A stretch of DNA of 64,000 nt, from contig NZ_JAAIUV010000005.1 in the NCBI RefSeq assembly GCF_010975035.1, positions 1-64,000 of the forward strand, read 5' to 3'. Shown here one piece after another: positions 17,083-26,433 of this stretch (position 1 is its first letter; every line of letters begins with the position of its first letter). Source of the DNA: Neobacillus thermocopriae. Its GTDB lineage: Bacteria; Bacillota; Bacilli; Bacillales; Cytobacillaceae. A model generated the notes under the pieces. That model saw only the letters and a list, made by a program, of their open reading frames with translations, was not told the DNA's origin and made no database searches. Made by a program: the position numbers and the translations under genes.

Positions 17083-20010
17083 ATGCTTATGACTAGGTTT
17101 TTGAAATTGCTAATCACAAAATTAGAAGATGATCGCTTCCTCCTCTCCGCTCAAGACAAGGAGGGCAACATCATCGATCCCTCTCAATGGAAGAATCTTG
17201 TTTTTAGCAATCATGCTGAAAGTTTTTACGGAACACTGCTCGATACGGAGACAACCAAAGACATGAAAGGTATTGCCATGAACGGCTGGCAGCTCGTATC
17301 GCTTTTTGCTAAGGAATCATTCAATCGCTTTATAGAGTGGGATTGGAATGAAGAAGCCGAAATTTGTCTAGCAGCCGCGGCATCGATGTATGAAGGAATT
17401 GTCGAAAAAGATTGGCTTCCGGATTTTTCGGTATGGGGGCCACATGGCGAGTTTCGCTGGAAACTGCCGGATCGAGTCGAGAATGAGTTCAATCCCTCAT
17501 TTTGGGAACAGAAAATTCACTCGAAGATTATTGTAGACACTGACTCCTTCCCAACAACAGCCCGTGATTACCTTTCCGATTTGTATAACCAAGCATTGGA
17601 TGCTTTTTTAACAAAAAATAATTCTATGAAGGAACTATTCGGACCAAAGCTTGATTTATTGAAAAAGCAAAACATTTCCAACATGGAACTGGCTCGTTGT
17701 TTTGACGATGAAAGCTGGCTAGAGTGGGTTGGTATCAAAGAAAATGAAGCGCCATTTTCGATCGGGCTTCGTTTGGATGAACCAGAAAACGGGGAAGGCA
17801 ACTGGAGTTTAGATGTTTTTTTACGAGGTAAAAAAAATGTTGATGAGGTAGTGGATGTCGAAGATGTAAAACGGATTCCAGCGAGGTGGCGCTCTTATTT
17901 GGATAAAGTCGACCGTGAGCAAGCCCGCTGGGTAAGGCTTTTCCCTTGGCTAGGCGACGGGGACATTGAAGAAAACGGAATTGCCCCTTTGAAAACCGAG
18001 CTGACAGAGGAAGAAGCATGGATGTTTTTGACGGAGGCAAGCGAAACCCTATTGGCGCTTGATGTCGAAATCCTCCTACCTTCCTGGTGGCAGGCAATGA
18101 AACAGGCCAACTTGCGAGTAAAAGCATCGCTGAAAGGGACAACGGCGTACCGTCCATCATTTGTCGGTTTGAATGCCATGCTTGATTTCAATTGGCGTTT
18201 TTCCATGAATAATGTCGAGTTGTCCGAGGAAGAGTTTAACCGACTTGTCGAGGAAAAGCGGCGGCTTGTCTATATTCGCGGTCGCTGGGTAAAGCTTGAC
18301 CCGCAGTTTATTCGACAAATTCAAGATTTGATGAAACGGGCCGAAAAAGAAGGATTGCATGTCCGTGATTTGCTTGAGCAAGAACTGGTGGACTCTAGGG
18401 GAGACGAAGAAGAGATTGAAAATCCGAAGGCGTTTATGAAGATTCAGATTGAGCTGAACCGGCAATGGAAGCAGATGATTAAGCAACTATCAGAGCTGAA
18501 GGACATCCCATTGGTCCAAGCGCCGGAAGAATTGAACGGAGAACTTCGGCCATACCAGCAACTAGGAATGAGCTGGCTCTGGTTCCTGCGACAATATGGA
18601 TTTGGCGCCATCCTCGCTGATGATATGGGACTAGGAAAAACCATTCAGCTCATATCGTATTTATTGAAGGTAAAAGAAGAAGCAGACACCATAGAAAATC
18701 ACGAAACGGTGACTGACTCGAAAACTTCTTCTACTAAAGTCCCTACAAAAGCGGCCTTAATCATCTGCCCTACTTCCGTTCTTGGAAATTGGCAAAAGGA
18801 ATTAGAGCGATTTGCACCTAAAATGAAGGTGTATCTTCATTATGGTTCAAAGCGGCTGAAAGAGGAAGCCTTCGTGCAGGAAGCTCAAGAGGTGGATGTC
18901 GTACTTACCTCTTATGGCTTGAGCCATCTTGATACAGAGGAATTTGCGGCACTTCATTGGAGCACGATTGCCATTGATGAAGCGCAAAATATTAAGAATG
19001 CACAAACGAAGCAGTCAAAGGCGGTGCGCAAGTTAAGAGGACGCCACCACATCGCCCTAACCGGAACACCGATGGAAAATCGTTTGTCTGAATTATGGTC
19101 GATTTTTGATTTTACGAACCACGGTTACCTCGGTAGCCTCGGACAGTTCCAAAAACGATTCATTCTTCCGATTGAAAAAGAGGAGAAAAAGGAAAAAATC
19201 CAGCAACTACAGCAGTTAATTAAGCCATTCCTGCTTCGTCGTACGAAAAAAGACGAAGAAGTGGCACTGAACCTACCTGATAAGCTGGAACAAAAAGAAT
19301 ACTGTCCACTTACAGCCGAACAGGCATCATTATATGAACAATTGATTCACGATACATTTGCGGAAATTGAAAAACTGACCGGTTTTGAACGCAAGGGATT
19401 AATTCTGCAAATGTTAAGCCGCTTAAAACAGCTTTGCAACCATCCTGCTTTATATTTGAAGGAACAAGTGGCCGATCGTGAGCTTTTAAAGCGGTCCAAT
19501 AAATTAGAGAAGCTGGTTGAACTGGTAGATGCGGTTTTAGAACAGGGCGAAAGCTGTCTTATTTTCACCCAATATATCGAAATGGGCGAAATCATTCGAA
19601 GGACATTGAAGGAAAAATTTGGTGTTGAGGTGCCGTTTTTAAATGGGAGTGTATCAAAAGCGCAGCGAGATAGGATGATCGAGCAGTTCCAAAACCAAGA
19701 GTTCCCTGTATTCTTGCTTTCACTGAAGGCAGGTGGAACAGGTTTGAATCTCACCGCGGCTAATCACGTCATCCACTATGACCGCTGGTGGAATCCCGCT
19801 GTTGAAAACCAAGCAACAGACCGTGCCTACCGCATTGGGCAATCCCGCTTTGTCCATGTACACAAACTCATCTGCACTGGCACACTCGAAGAAAAAATCG
19901 ACACGATGCTTGAAAAAAAGCAACACCTAAACGATCAAATTATCCAAAGCGAAAACTGGATCACGGAGCTCTCAACAGAGGAACTAAAAGAATTGGTCTA
20001 TCTTGGATAA
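17083..20010 (+). CDS. ywqA: SNF2-family helicase/ATPase YwqA
   Basis: The protein has 975 residues. The N-terminal half (1-480) is a SNF2-associated region. The ATPase core follows, with Walker A DDMGLGKT (about 510-520), motif Ia ICPTSVLGNWQKE, DEAQ box AIDEAQNIKN (about 629) and LTGTPMENR. The second lobe has IFTQYIEMG, SLKAGGTGLNLTAA and motif VI QATDRAYRIGQ (about 908-918). Such proteins translocate on double-stranded DNA using ATP. The ATG lies 11 bases after AAGGAG. It probably forms a functional pair with YwqB. It ends at a strong terminator. Confidence 0.92.
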   Translation: MLMTRFLKLLITKLEDDRFLLSAQDKEGNIIDPSQWKNLVFSNHAESFYGTLLDTETTKDMKGIAMNGWQLVSLFAKESFNRFIEWDWNEEAEICLAAAASMYEGIVEKDWLPDFSVWGPHGEFRWKLPDRVENEFNPSFWEQKIHSKIIVDTDSFPTTARDYLSDLYNQALDAFLTKNNSMKELFGPKLDLLKKQNISNMELARCFDDESWLEWVGIKENEAPFSIGLRLDEPENGEGNWSLDVFLRGKKNVDEVVDVEDVKRIPARWRSYLDKVDREQARWVRLFPWLGDGDIEENGIAPLKTELTEEEAWMFLTEASETLLALDVEILLPSWWQAMKQANLRVKASLKGTTAYRPSFVGLNAMLDFNWRFSMNNVELSEEEFNRLVEEKRRLVYIRGRWVKLDPQFIRQIQDLMKRAEKEGLHVRDLLEQELVDSRGDEEEIENPKAFMKIQIELNRQWKQMIKQLSELKDIPLVQAPEELNGELRPYQQLGMSWLWFLRQYGFGAILADDMGLGKTIQLISYLLKVKEEADTIENHETVTDSKTSSTKVPTKAALIICPTSVLGNWQKELERFAPKMKVYLHYGSKRLKEEAFVQEAQEVDVVLTSYGLSHLDTEEFAALHWSTIAIDEAQNIKNAQTKQSKAVRKLRGRHHIALTGTPMENRLSELWSIFDFTNHGYLGSLGQFQKRFILPIEKEEKKEKIQQLQQLIKPFLLRRTKKDEEVALNLPDKLEQKEYCPLTAEQASLYEQLIHDTFAEIEKLTGFERKGLILQMLSRLKQLCNHPALYLKEQVADRELLKRSNKLEKLVELVDAVLEQGESCLIFTQYIEMGEIIRRTLKEKFGVEVPFLNGSVSKAQRDRMIEQFQNQEFPVFLLSLKAGGTGLNLTAANHVIHYDRWWNPAVENQATDRAYRIGQSRFVHVHKLICTGTLEEKIDTMLEKKQHLNDQIIQSENWITELSTEELKELVYLG

Positions 20011-20025
20011 ATGGGACCATAAAGA

Positions 20026-20052
20026 AACAGCGGCTTTTCGCCGCTGTTTTTT
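20026..20052 (+). terminator. Terminator of ywqA
   Basis: The stem ACAGCGGC / GCCGCTGT with a short TTTTC loop is followed by six T residues, 15 bp after the ywqA stop. Confidence 0.9.
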
Positions 20053-20184
20053 GCTGTTGATGACTCTTCGGTGGAAGAGAGTTATCTCCTTCCACATTTC
20101 CCCAAATTAGCAACCATACGTCTACATGATGGATGATGCGGTATGGTTCTTTAAGGTGTAAAATAGATTTAGGATGTGAAAAAC

Positions 20185-20955
20185 ATGAAAATCATTGATG
20201 CACATATTCATTTAGATCGTTACGAGGATAAAGAAATCGAATCGATGTTAAAAAAAGCGGATTGGCTTGAAGCTTTGGTGTCTGTTTCGTTTGACCTTCA
20301 TTCCTGTAAACGGAATCTTCGCTTAAATAAAACCTATTCGAAGGTAAAACCAGCCTTTGGATTTCATCCCGAGCAGTCTCTGCCAAATGAACGCGAGTTA
20401 ACCAAACTGATGGAGTGGATGACTCAGCATAAAGAAGAAATGATTGCTGTAGGAGAGGTAGGTCTTCCCTATTATTTACGAAAAGACGGAAAAGTTTCCG
20501 CCCCTGAGTATGGTCAATATCTCGAACTCCTTGAGACTTTTCTCGTGCTAGCGAAAAAATGGGAAAAACCGATTGTTTTACATGCTGTCTACGACGATGC
20601 CCCGATTGTATGTGATTTATTAGAGAAACATAATATAACGAAAGCCCATTTTCATTGGTTCAAAGGTGGCCAAAAAACGGTCAAAAGAATGATATCCAAT
20701 GGCTACTATATTTCCGTTACACCCGAAATTTTATATAAAGAAAAAATTCAACAATTAGCGAAATCCTACCCATTAGAGCAAATCATGGTGGAAACCGATG
20801 GTCCTTGGCCGTTCGATGGCCCTTTTACCGGACAAAAAACACACCCAAACATGATTAAATACTCTATCTCCACTCTAGCAAAAATAAAAAAACAATCCGA
20901 AAAAGAAGTTTCCGAACAAATATATAAAAACACTCGAGTCTTTTATCGCCTATAA
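20185..20955 (+). CDS. TatD-family metal-dependent hydrolase
   Basis: The amidohydrolase-fold protein (about 256 residues) has the TatD signatures: HIHL metal ligands near the start (DAHIHLDRY), GEVGLP (metal-ligand Glu), VLHAVYD, KAHFHWFKGG and the ETDGPWPF Asp motif. The family includes metal-dependent DNases and related phosphoesterases, and this divergent member lacks some canonical spacing, so its substrate is uncertain. The ATG at 20185 is preferred because AGGA lies 10 bases upstream; a GTG at 20176 is possible. It is a single-gene unit. Confidence 0.85.
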   Translation: MKIIDAHIHLDRYEDKEIESMLKKADWLEALVSVSFDLHSCKRNLRLNKTYSKVKPAFGFHPEQSLPNERELTKLMEWMTQHKEEMIAVGEVGLPYYLRKDGKVSAPEYGQYLELLETFLVLAKKWEKPIVLHAVYDDAPIVCDLLEKHNITKAHFHWFKGGQKTVKRMISNGYYISVTPEILYKEKIQQLAKSYPLEQIMVETDGPWPFDGPFTGQKTHPNMIKYSISTLAKIKKQSEKEVSEQIYKNTRVFYRL

Positions 20956-21183
20956 AAACCTATCATTCCGTGGAATAGATCTGCCCACTCATGAAAGAAT
21001 ACGTATGAGATTTCAAGAAATCTCCAAACCTGTATATAGCCACTATATTCTCTTCTACTACATTCGTAAGCACAGGTTAATTGGTTAACGATGGAGAGGT
21101 TGGATGGCTCTAGCTTTATATGAAGGAATACATAGATAAAGGGTGATAGATGATAAGATGGAGAATCAAGGGAACTCAACTAA

Positions 21184-21216
21184 TAAAAAATAGCCCAGCC
21201 ATTTCGGCCGGACTAT
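21184..21216 (-). terminator. Terminator of the 3D-domain gene
   Basis: On the minus strand, ATAGTCCGGCC and GGCTGGGCTAT pair over 11 bp and are followed by TTTTTTA. Confidence 0.85.
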
Positions 21217-21227
21217 CGATTTATCGT

Positions 21228-22355
21228 TTAGTTTAAAATGATAACCTTTACGGTTTTTCTGCCCCAAGCAAGTGCGCTTGCCTTGTTTGGCATCAGAACA
21301 TCGATTTTGTGACCTTTAATCGCTCCGCCAGTGTCCCCAGCGATAGCTGTTCCATATCCCTCAACCCATACTTTTGAACCAAGTGGGATCACACGAGGGT
21401 CCACGGCAATCAATTTCATATTTGGATTTGCTTTAATATTATAGCCTAAAGCCGTAATGGAACCAGATTCTTCATGGCTGTAAGCAGTTGCGGTAACGTA
21501 AAGTTCACGTCCTTTAGGTGCTGAACTTGACTCTTTAGTTGGCGCAGGTGCAGATTTAGAAGCAGTAGCGGGTGCAGGTGCTGTAGATTGAGCTACCTTT
21601 GCCTTCATTGCTTCTGCCTTCATAGCTTCAGCCTTAATAGCTTCCATTTTTGAAGTAATTTCCTTCTTTTCCTGCTCAGCTATGGCCATTTGCTGAACGA
21701 TTTGATCATATTTTGTCTGCATCGCCGTTAATGATTCTTCACGTTTTTGCAGATTTTGATCAAGCTTAGCTTGCTGATTAGCAAGAGTCGCTTGCTGTTC
21801 TTTTAAAAGTTGTTCTTGTTTATCAATTTCTTTTTTATCTTCTTCAATTTGTTGAAGATCTTCCTTTTGCGCGATTAAGATTTCCTTGTCAGCGTCCATA
21901 AGAGTGGATGCCGCAGAAGCGCGCTGGATAAATTCTGAGATGCTATCAGACTCAAAGAAAATGTTAATAATGAGACCAACATTACTATTATGCTGGAGAG
22001 CAACGGCCCGCTTTTTCATCACTTCTTTTCGGCCAAGAATTTTATCCTCTAATATTACAATCTCTTCCCTCTTTTGTTGGATGAGCTTGTTTACCTCATC
22101 AATTTTGGCCTGAGTGACTGCCATCTCTTTTTTGTTTTGTTCAATTTCATTATATATAGACTCTAATTCTTGCTTAATTTGCTGAATTTCTTGATGTACA
22201 GACTGTTTTTCCTTCATCTGCTGTTCAAGTAGATTTTCTTTCTCTTGAAGCTGACTTTGCAGATCGTCTGTTTCTGCATATGTAACAATCGTACCAGAAA
22301 CACACATTATTAGAACTAGTACTGCAAGAGTAATACGCTTCAACCATTTCTGCAT
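21228..22355 (-). CDS. Secreted coiled-coil protein with C-terminal 3D domain
   Basis: The protein has 375 residues. A signal peptide (1-27, ending TYA) is followed by a long coiled coil (about 29-245) like those of CwlO/PcsB, then an Ala/Pro/Lys linker with a short KAEAMKAEAMKA repeat. The 3D domain (about 283-375) carries the three conserved Asp residues in AVDPRVIPLG, IAGDTGGAIKG and KIDVL. 3D domains share the fold of MltA/Rpf lytic transglycosylases, so it probably cleaves glycan strands in the wall. AGGAGGAG precedes the ATG. A WalR-like box lies about 45 bp upstream, as expected for a wall hydrolase. Monocistronic. Confidence 0.88.
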   Translation of the reverse strand: MQKWLKRITLAVLVLIMCVSGTIVTYAETDDLQSQLQEKENLLEQQMKEKQSVHQEIQQIKQELESIYNEIEQNKKEMAVTQAKIDEVNKLIQQKREEIVILEDKILGRKEVMKKRAVALQHNSNVGLIINIFFESDSISEFIQRASAASTLMDADKEILIAQKEDLQQIEEDKKEIDKQEQLLKEQQATLANQQAKLDQNLQKREESLTAMQTKYDQIVQQMAIAEQEKKEITSKMEAIKAEAMKAEAMKAKVAQSTAPAPATASKSAPAPTKESSSAPKGRELYVTATAYSHEESGSITALGYNIKANPNMKLIAVDPRVIPLGSKVWVEGYGTAIAGDTGGAIKGHKIDVLMPNKASALAWGRKTVKVIILN

Positions 22356-22395
22356 ATTTTCTCCTCCTTATATACCAATGTTATAACAGATCAAT

Positions 22396-22412
22396 GTACC
22401 AGAAATGTTACA
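22396..22412 (-). promoter_or_regulatory. WalR-like box upstream of the 3D-domain gene
   Basis: The minus strand reads TGTAAC, 5 bp, TGGTAC, close to the WalR (YycF) consensus of two TGTWAH half-sites 5 bp apart. One base of the second half-site differs. Confidence 0.4.
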
Positions 22413-22759
22413 AAAATATTAAAAGACTATCACAATTCGTCACATAAGTAGAAAAAATAAACAAATATTGGAATATCTCTGTCATTTTAAGGGAAAAAGT
22501 GGTATTTCATACGAGGAATTTTCACCTAATATCCATGTGGGTAGACATCATGGATGGGGACTTTTGTTAGGGGCAATCCCTATAACTGTTGTCCTAAAAA
22601 GTGGGGCAAAGATTTAGTTTTTTGGGAATTTGCCTGTTGAATGAAATGATCTGTCATCATTGCTAGACCTAAAGAACATAAAAGAAAGTGAAGAAAAACG
22701 AGTCATTTTTCACCACTTCCTTTTTGGGAACTTATTCTTCTAGTTTCATAAATTAAATT
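22413..22759. other. Intergenic region, no gene seen
   Basis: Apart from a weak minus-strand hairpin near 22688-22725 (AAGTG..GAAAAA / TTTTTC..CACTT, then TCTTTT) that may end the orphan gene to its right, no coding or structured feature was recognised. Confidence 0.5.
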
Positions 22760-23212
22760 TCATTCCATTTGGTTTGTTTCCCTATTAATGAAATACATTT
22801 CCTTCCCCTCATTTATGTGTAAGTGTATCCTTCGAGGACGTGTTCGCCACCTAATCCTTTTCATATGGGACGGTTTAGTCATAGGCATTCTGCCCAAGAG
22901 CTTCACCCTCCCCCCTTCTATAAGTACAAAATGGCTTAAAATCTCATACACTTCTACTTCAGTTAATTCATGTTTACTTGAAAAAATTTGTAATGTTCTA
23001 TGGTGGAAATTAATTTGAATGTCTTGATCCTTGATGTAGAAACAACTATTTTCACTTTGGTTAAGAGGTATGTAGTGGAAAAGAGAGTTCTGATTCATAC
23101 GAGGTGACTGATGTGAAAGTATAATCATATCGTTAAAACGAGGTTTTCTCCTTAGCAACCATTCTCTCTCTTTTATTTTCTCCCCTATAAAAACAATATA
23201 AACCTCTCCCAT
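22760..23212 (-). CDS. Hypothetical protein, no family recognised
   Basis: The 150-residue product is basic and soluble. It begins MGEVYIVFIGEKIKERE and carries an Arg-rich patch (KRIRWRTRPRRIHLHINEG) near the C-terminus. The ATG at 23212 is chosen because GGGGGGTGT precedes it; a TTG 15 bases upstream is possible. The gene is divergent from the amino-acid ABC operon, with about 190 bp between. There is no membrane segment or signal peptide. The basic patch could bind nucleic acid, but nothing supports a specific function. Confidence 0.55.
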   Translation of the reverse strand: MGEVYIVFIGEKIKEREWLLRRKPRFNDMIILSHQSPRMNQNSLFHYIPLNQSENSCFYIKDQDIQINFHHRTLQIFSSKHELTEVEVYEILSHFVLIEGGRVKLLGRMPMTKPSHMKRIRWRTRPRRIHLHINEGKEMYFINRETNQME

Positions 23213-23398
23213 TTGTACACCCCCCAAATTTAGACATCATTCTCCATTATTATTCGACAATAACGATTATTTTCCTGCTTGTCCTCCATTCCATAGGATG
23301 GTTCTCTCTTAAAAACCAATTTTCAATCATTTTTCTGAAAATTCTTAATAACATATGAAGAGAAGGGTCGTCCAAAAAAACAAAGAGGAGGTTTTCTA

Positions 23399-24181
23399 GT
23401 GAACTTATTAAGAAAAGGGTGTTTTATCTTCGCTTTAATAATTCTTTTGACCGCCTGCGGAACGGAAAAAGCTTCCACCAATGAAAGGAAACTGGTAGAA
23501 GAAGGGAAGTTTATCTATGCCGCCTCTGGCGAATATAAGCCGTTTAGCTACATGAAGGAAGATGGAACGATGACAGGCTTTGATATTGAAGTAGCAGAAG
23601 CGATCGCCAAGGAACTCGGACTAAAACCAGTTCAGAAAAAATTTAAGTTTGGTGGAATTATTGAAGGGGTCAAGTCAGGACGATTTGATGCAGCCGTCGC
23701 TAGCCATGAGATTACAGAAGAACGTTTAAAGGTCGTTCATTTTTCCACTCCATACTACTATTCAGGACCACAAATTTTTGTTCGTCCCGATAGTAAAGTG
23801 GAAACCTTAAATGATCTTAAAGGAAAGGAAATTGCTGTTTCAAAAGGTACCACCTTTGCAGAGTTAGCTAAACAAGTTACCGATCGAATTATCTTGCTCG
23901 ATAGTGATGTAGTGGCACTCGAAGCTCTCAGTAAAGGGAAACACGATGCGGTAATCACCGATTTTGTCACAGGGAAGGAAGCGATCGGAGCAGGAATGAA
24001 AATTGTCGGAAAAGAAATGCTTGGTCGCAGTGAACAAGGAATTGCAGTCGCAATGGATAACGACAAGCTCCTAAAGGAAATTAACAAAGCGCTCGATAAA
24101 CTCCGCGAAAATGGTACCTTAACGAAAATCAGCCAAAAGTATTTTGGAGAAGACATAACGGTCCTCCCGGAAAAGCAGTAA
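23399..24181 (+). CDS. Amino-acid ABC transporter substrate-binding lipoprotein
   Basis: The 260-residue precursor has a lipoprotein signal with lipobox LLTAC (Cys20) and an SBP_bac_3 domain with the signatures YKPFSYMKEDGTMTGFDIEVAEAI (split here by eye at about 42-65), RFDAAV and KGTTFAEL. It captures a polar amino acid outside the membrane and delivers it to the permease encoded next. The GTG start lies 8 bases after GAGGAGG. It forms an operon with the permease and ATPase genes, 75 and 14 bp apart. Specificity (glutamine, cystine, arginine) cannot be told from the sequence. Confidence 0.9.
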   Translation: MNLLRKGCFIFALIILLTACGTEKASTNERKLVEEGKFIYAASGEYKPFSYMKEDGTMTGFDIEVAEAIAKELGLKPVQKKFKFGGIIEGVKSGRFDAAVASHEITEERLKVVHFSTPYYYSGPQIFVRPDSKVETLNDLKGKEIAVSKGTTFAELAKQVTDRIILLDSDVVALEALSKGKHDAVITDFVTGKEAIGAGMKIVGKEMLGRSEQGIAVAMDNDKLLKEINKALDKLRENGTLTKISQKYFGEDITVLPEKQ

Positions 24182-24256
24182 CGGATCTACAAATTTCCCT
24201 AAATATTTCTCGGGGAATATCTACAAATTTCCCCATCCACACATAAGGAGGGAATT

Positions 24257-24904
24257 ATGGATTGGTTTAATAAGTTGATTGATACCTACCCCGTTTTTCT
24301 AAAAGGCATGCTGCTGACCTTTGAACTTACGGTCGTAGCCATTATGATTGGCATTATTATTGGATTGTTTTTTGCTTTTTTAAAAATATCCAAAATCAAC
24401 ATTCTTGTGTGGCTTTCAGATGCGTATATTTTTCTCGTGCGAGGCACGCCTCTCATTGTACAGATTTTCGTGTTTTACTATGGATTGACTTCGCTTAATA
24501 TGTCACAGTTTATGGCAGTCGTACTTGGACTTGCCTTCCACAATGGAGCCTATATCGCTGAGATTTTTCGGGGTTCCATTCAATCGATTGACCATGGCCA
24601 GATGGAAGCAGGCCGTTCCCTCGGTATGAGCGTGAGTCTAACTTATCGCAGAATCATTTTACCGCAGGCATTAAGACGCGCGATGCCGCCTCTTGGCAAT
24701 CAATTTATTATTGCCCTAAAAGATTCATCGCTGGCGGCATTCATTGGAATGTACGAGCTATTTAATGTGGCCACCACCTTTGGCTCCAATACATTCGACT
24801 ATCTGACCTATCTGTTAATCGTCGCTGTCTACTATCTCGTGCTTGTGTTTCTTATTTCCCTATTGGCCCGATATGCCGAAAACCGTCTGGCCATCAGCGA
24901 TTAG
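24257..24904 (+). CDS. Amino-acid ABC transporter permease (HEQRO/GlnP type)
   Basis: The 215-residue membrane protein has about five transmembrane segments. The ATPase-contact EAA motif is [20 protein letters not shown] (about 117-136). The FRG...GQ.EA context and the [14 protein letters not shown] segment are typical of the polar amino-acid uptake family. It forms the channel half of the transporter with the adjacent lipoprotein and ATPase. AAGGAGGG precedes the ATG. Confidence 0.9.
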   Translation: MDWFNKLIDTYPVFLKGMLLTFELTVVAIMIGIIIGLFFAFLKISKINILVWLSDAYIFLVRGTPLIVQIFVFYYGLTSLNMSQFMAVVLGLAFHNGAYIAEIFRGSIQSIDHGQMEAGRSLGMSVSLTYRRIILPQALRRAMPPLGNQFIIALKDSSLAAFIGMYELFNVATTFGSNTFDYLTYLLIVAVYYLVLVFLISLLARYAENRLAISD

Positions 24905-24918
24905 GAAGGAGATATACG

Positions 24919-25656
24919 ATGAAGGAAGCCATCATGGTAAAGGTTGAAAAATTGAATAAATCATTTGGAGATCTCCATGTATTAAAAGATATTGATATGA
25001 CTGTTAGAGAACGCGAAGTGGTTTGTTTAATTGGCGCGAGTGGTTCTGGAAAAAGCACACTGCTACGCTGTCTCAATTTCCTCGAAATCAAAAATAGCGG
25101 AAAGATTTTTATTGGCGGCGAACAGATTGAAGAACATACACATGACTTGAATCAAATACGTGCCAAAGTTGGAATGGTGTTTCAACACTTTCACTTGTTC
25201 CCCCATATGACAGTGATTGAAAATATTATGGAGGCCCCGGTTCATGTAAAAAAGATCCCTAAGGATCAGGCCTACGAGGAGGCCAAAGAGCTTCTGGCGA
25301 AGGTCGGTTTAAGTGACAAAGCGAACGTATATCCTGGCAAACTGTCTGGTGGGCAAAAGCAGCGTGTAGCGATTGCCCGGTCACTTGCGATGAAGCCGGA
25401 GGTGATGTTGTTCGATGAACCAACTTCGGCACTCGATCCAGAGCTGGTCGGAGAGGTCCTTGTCACAATGAAAAAATTAGCTCAAGAAGGCATGACCATG
25501 ATCGTTGTTACCCACGAAATGGGCTTCGCCCGCGAAGTCGCCGACTCGGTCATCTATATGCACGATGGTCGAATTGTGGAAGTCGGCCATCCTGATCAAT
25601 TGTTTCACACACCTACCCAAAAACGAACCAAAGATTTCTTGGATTCCGTTTTGTAA
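24919..25656 (+). CDS. Amino-acid ABC transporter ATP-binding protein (GlnQ type)
   Basis: The 245-residue ATPase has Walker [10 protein letters not shown] (about 36-44), Q-loop [10 protein letters not shown], signature LSGGQKQR, Walker [14 protein letters not shown] and switch His in VVTHEMGF. It drives uptake through the permease 14 bp upstream. AAGGAGA precedes the ATG at 24919; a second ATG at 24934 is possible. The operon may end at the hairpin 25779-25809. Confidence 0.93.
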   Translation: MKEAIMVKVEKLNKSFGDLHVLKDIDMTVREREVVCLIGASGSGKSTLLRCLNFLEIKNSGKIFIGGEQIEEHTHDLNQIRAKVGMVFQHFHLFPHMTVIENIMEAPVHVKKIPKDQAYEEAKELLAKVGLSDKANVYPGKLSGGQKQRVAIARSLAMKPEVMLFDEPTSALDPELVGEVLVTMKKLAQEGMTMIVVTHEMGFAREVADSVIYMHDGRIVEVGHPDQLFHTPTQKRTKDFLDSVL

Positions 25657-25778
25657 GTTCGTGTTGCCCAAACCGGAAATTGGCTGCCTGCTTGCTTTAG
25701 ATTCCAGATCTTTACGTTATGCGAACTGTTACTTCTACCATCACTTCTCAGGACTTTTCATTATGCCGAGCACACCAA

Positions 25779-25809
25779 GAAGCCGCCAACCATTCGATCA
25801 GCGGCTTCT
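25779..25809 (+). terminator. Hairpin downstream of the ABC operon
   Basis: A 9-bp stem AGAAGCCGC / GCGGCTTCT with a 13-nt loop is followed by AAATATAAA rather than a clear T-run, so it is a weak terminator candidate. Confidence 0.45.
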
Positions 25810-26080
25810 AAATATAAACAGGGGGATTTTACTATATAGTGTTGCCACTCATCTGTATTTCATACCACTTTTTGAAAAAGTAGGTAAATTCCTTTAAAGA
25901 ACGTGATACTTTTACTCGTCTTTCCGTATTTCGTAAAATTTATTTACTTTTTTATAGCTTGATCCCTTAACCCCCTGGTACAAACGCTTTACCTTTCAAC
26001 TCACTTCCTTTCTACTCTGGCAAAAGCTGTATCCATTGATCTTGCAATGCTGTCACTTGCTCCATTTTCAAAGTCATGAC
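25810..26080. other. Intergenic stretch, no supported gene
   Basis: Between the ABC-operon hairpin and the ssbB-operon terminator only short open stretches exist (for example a 22-codon minus-strand run ending at 26020). None has a start site or recognisable product. Confidence 0.4.
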
Positions 26081-26106
26081 AAAAAAACCTGGCAGCTATG
26101 GCCAGG
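26081..26106 (-). terminator. Terminator downstream of ssbB and its small partner
   Basis: On the minus strand CCTGGC / GCCAGG with an AT-rich loop is followed by seven T residues, about 155 bp after the small ORF stop. Confidence 0.8.
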
Positions 26107-26261
26107 AGTCAAAGATGGGGAAATGTATGAGGCGATGATTGATTCTCTCTAGATGGGGAAAAATAGAGGAAATAAGATTGGAGTATTTCATTGTTCATCG
26201 TCATTTAACAATGCTCATTTTCAACAACCGTGGTGCCGCAACCATTTACCATAGATCCTCT

Positions 26262-26414
26262 TTATGAATACATTTGAAAAGGACTTCTCTCCCGTACTTC
26301 CAAATGATTTTCACTAATGAACCTTTCAAGCTGTCTGACACGAACTTGCAGACAGTCCACCTTTTGGTTCGCTCGCCCAACCATTTTAATTAAGCTCTCA
26401 AGCAACTCCTCCAA
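26262..26414 (-). CDS. Small coiled-coil protein translated after ssbB
   Basis: A 50-codon gene starting TTG (reading LEELLESLIKMVGRANQKVD) has an ideal AAGGAGG nine bases upstream, placed 19 bp after the ssbB stop. The product is amphipathic with leucine/valine heptads (CLQVRVRQLERFISEN), suggesting a coiled-coil dimer. It would be missed if only ATG starts were considered. Not recognised; possibly a partner of SsbB or an operon passenger. Confidence 0.5.
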   Translation of the reverse strand: MEELLESLIKMVGRANQKVDCLQVRVRQLERFISENHLEVRERSPFQMYS

Positions 26415-26433
26415 TTGGGGCGCCTCCTTCTCT

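Noticed and set aside
25505..25897. 130-codon plus-strand frame overlapping the end of the ABC ATPase gene
   Set aside because: Overlaps a clear gene in another frame and reads as random sequence past it.
26020..26250. Minus-strand gene fragment upstream of the ABC operon end
   Set aside because: A protein-like run is interrupted by an in-frame TAG and by the CCTGGC/GCCAGG terminator; openness is within chance.
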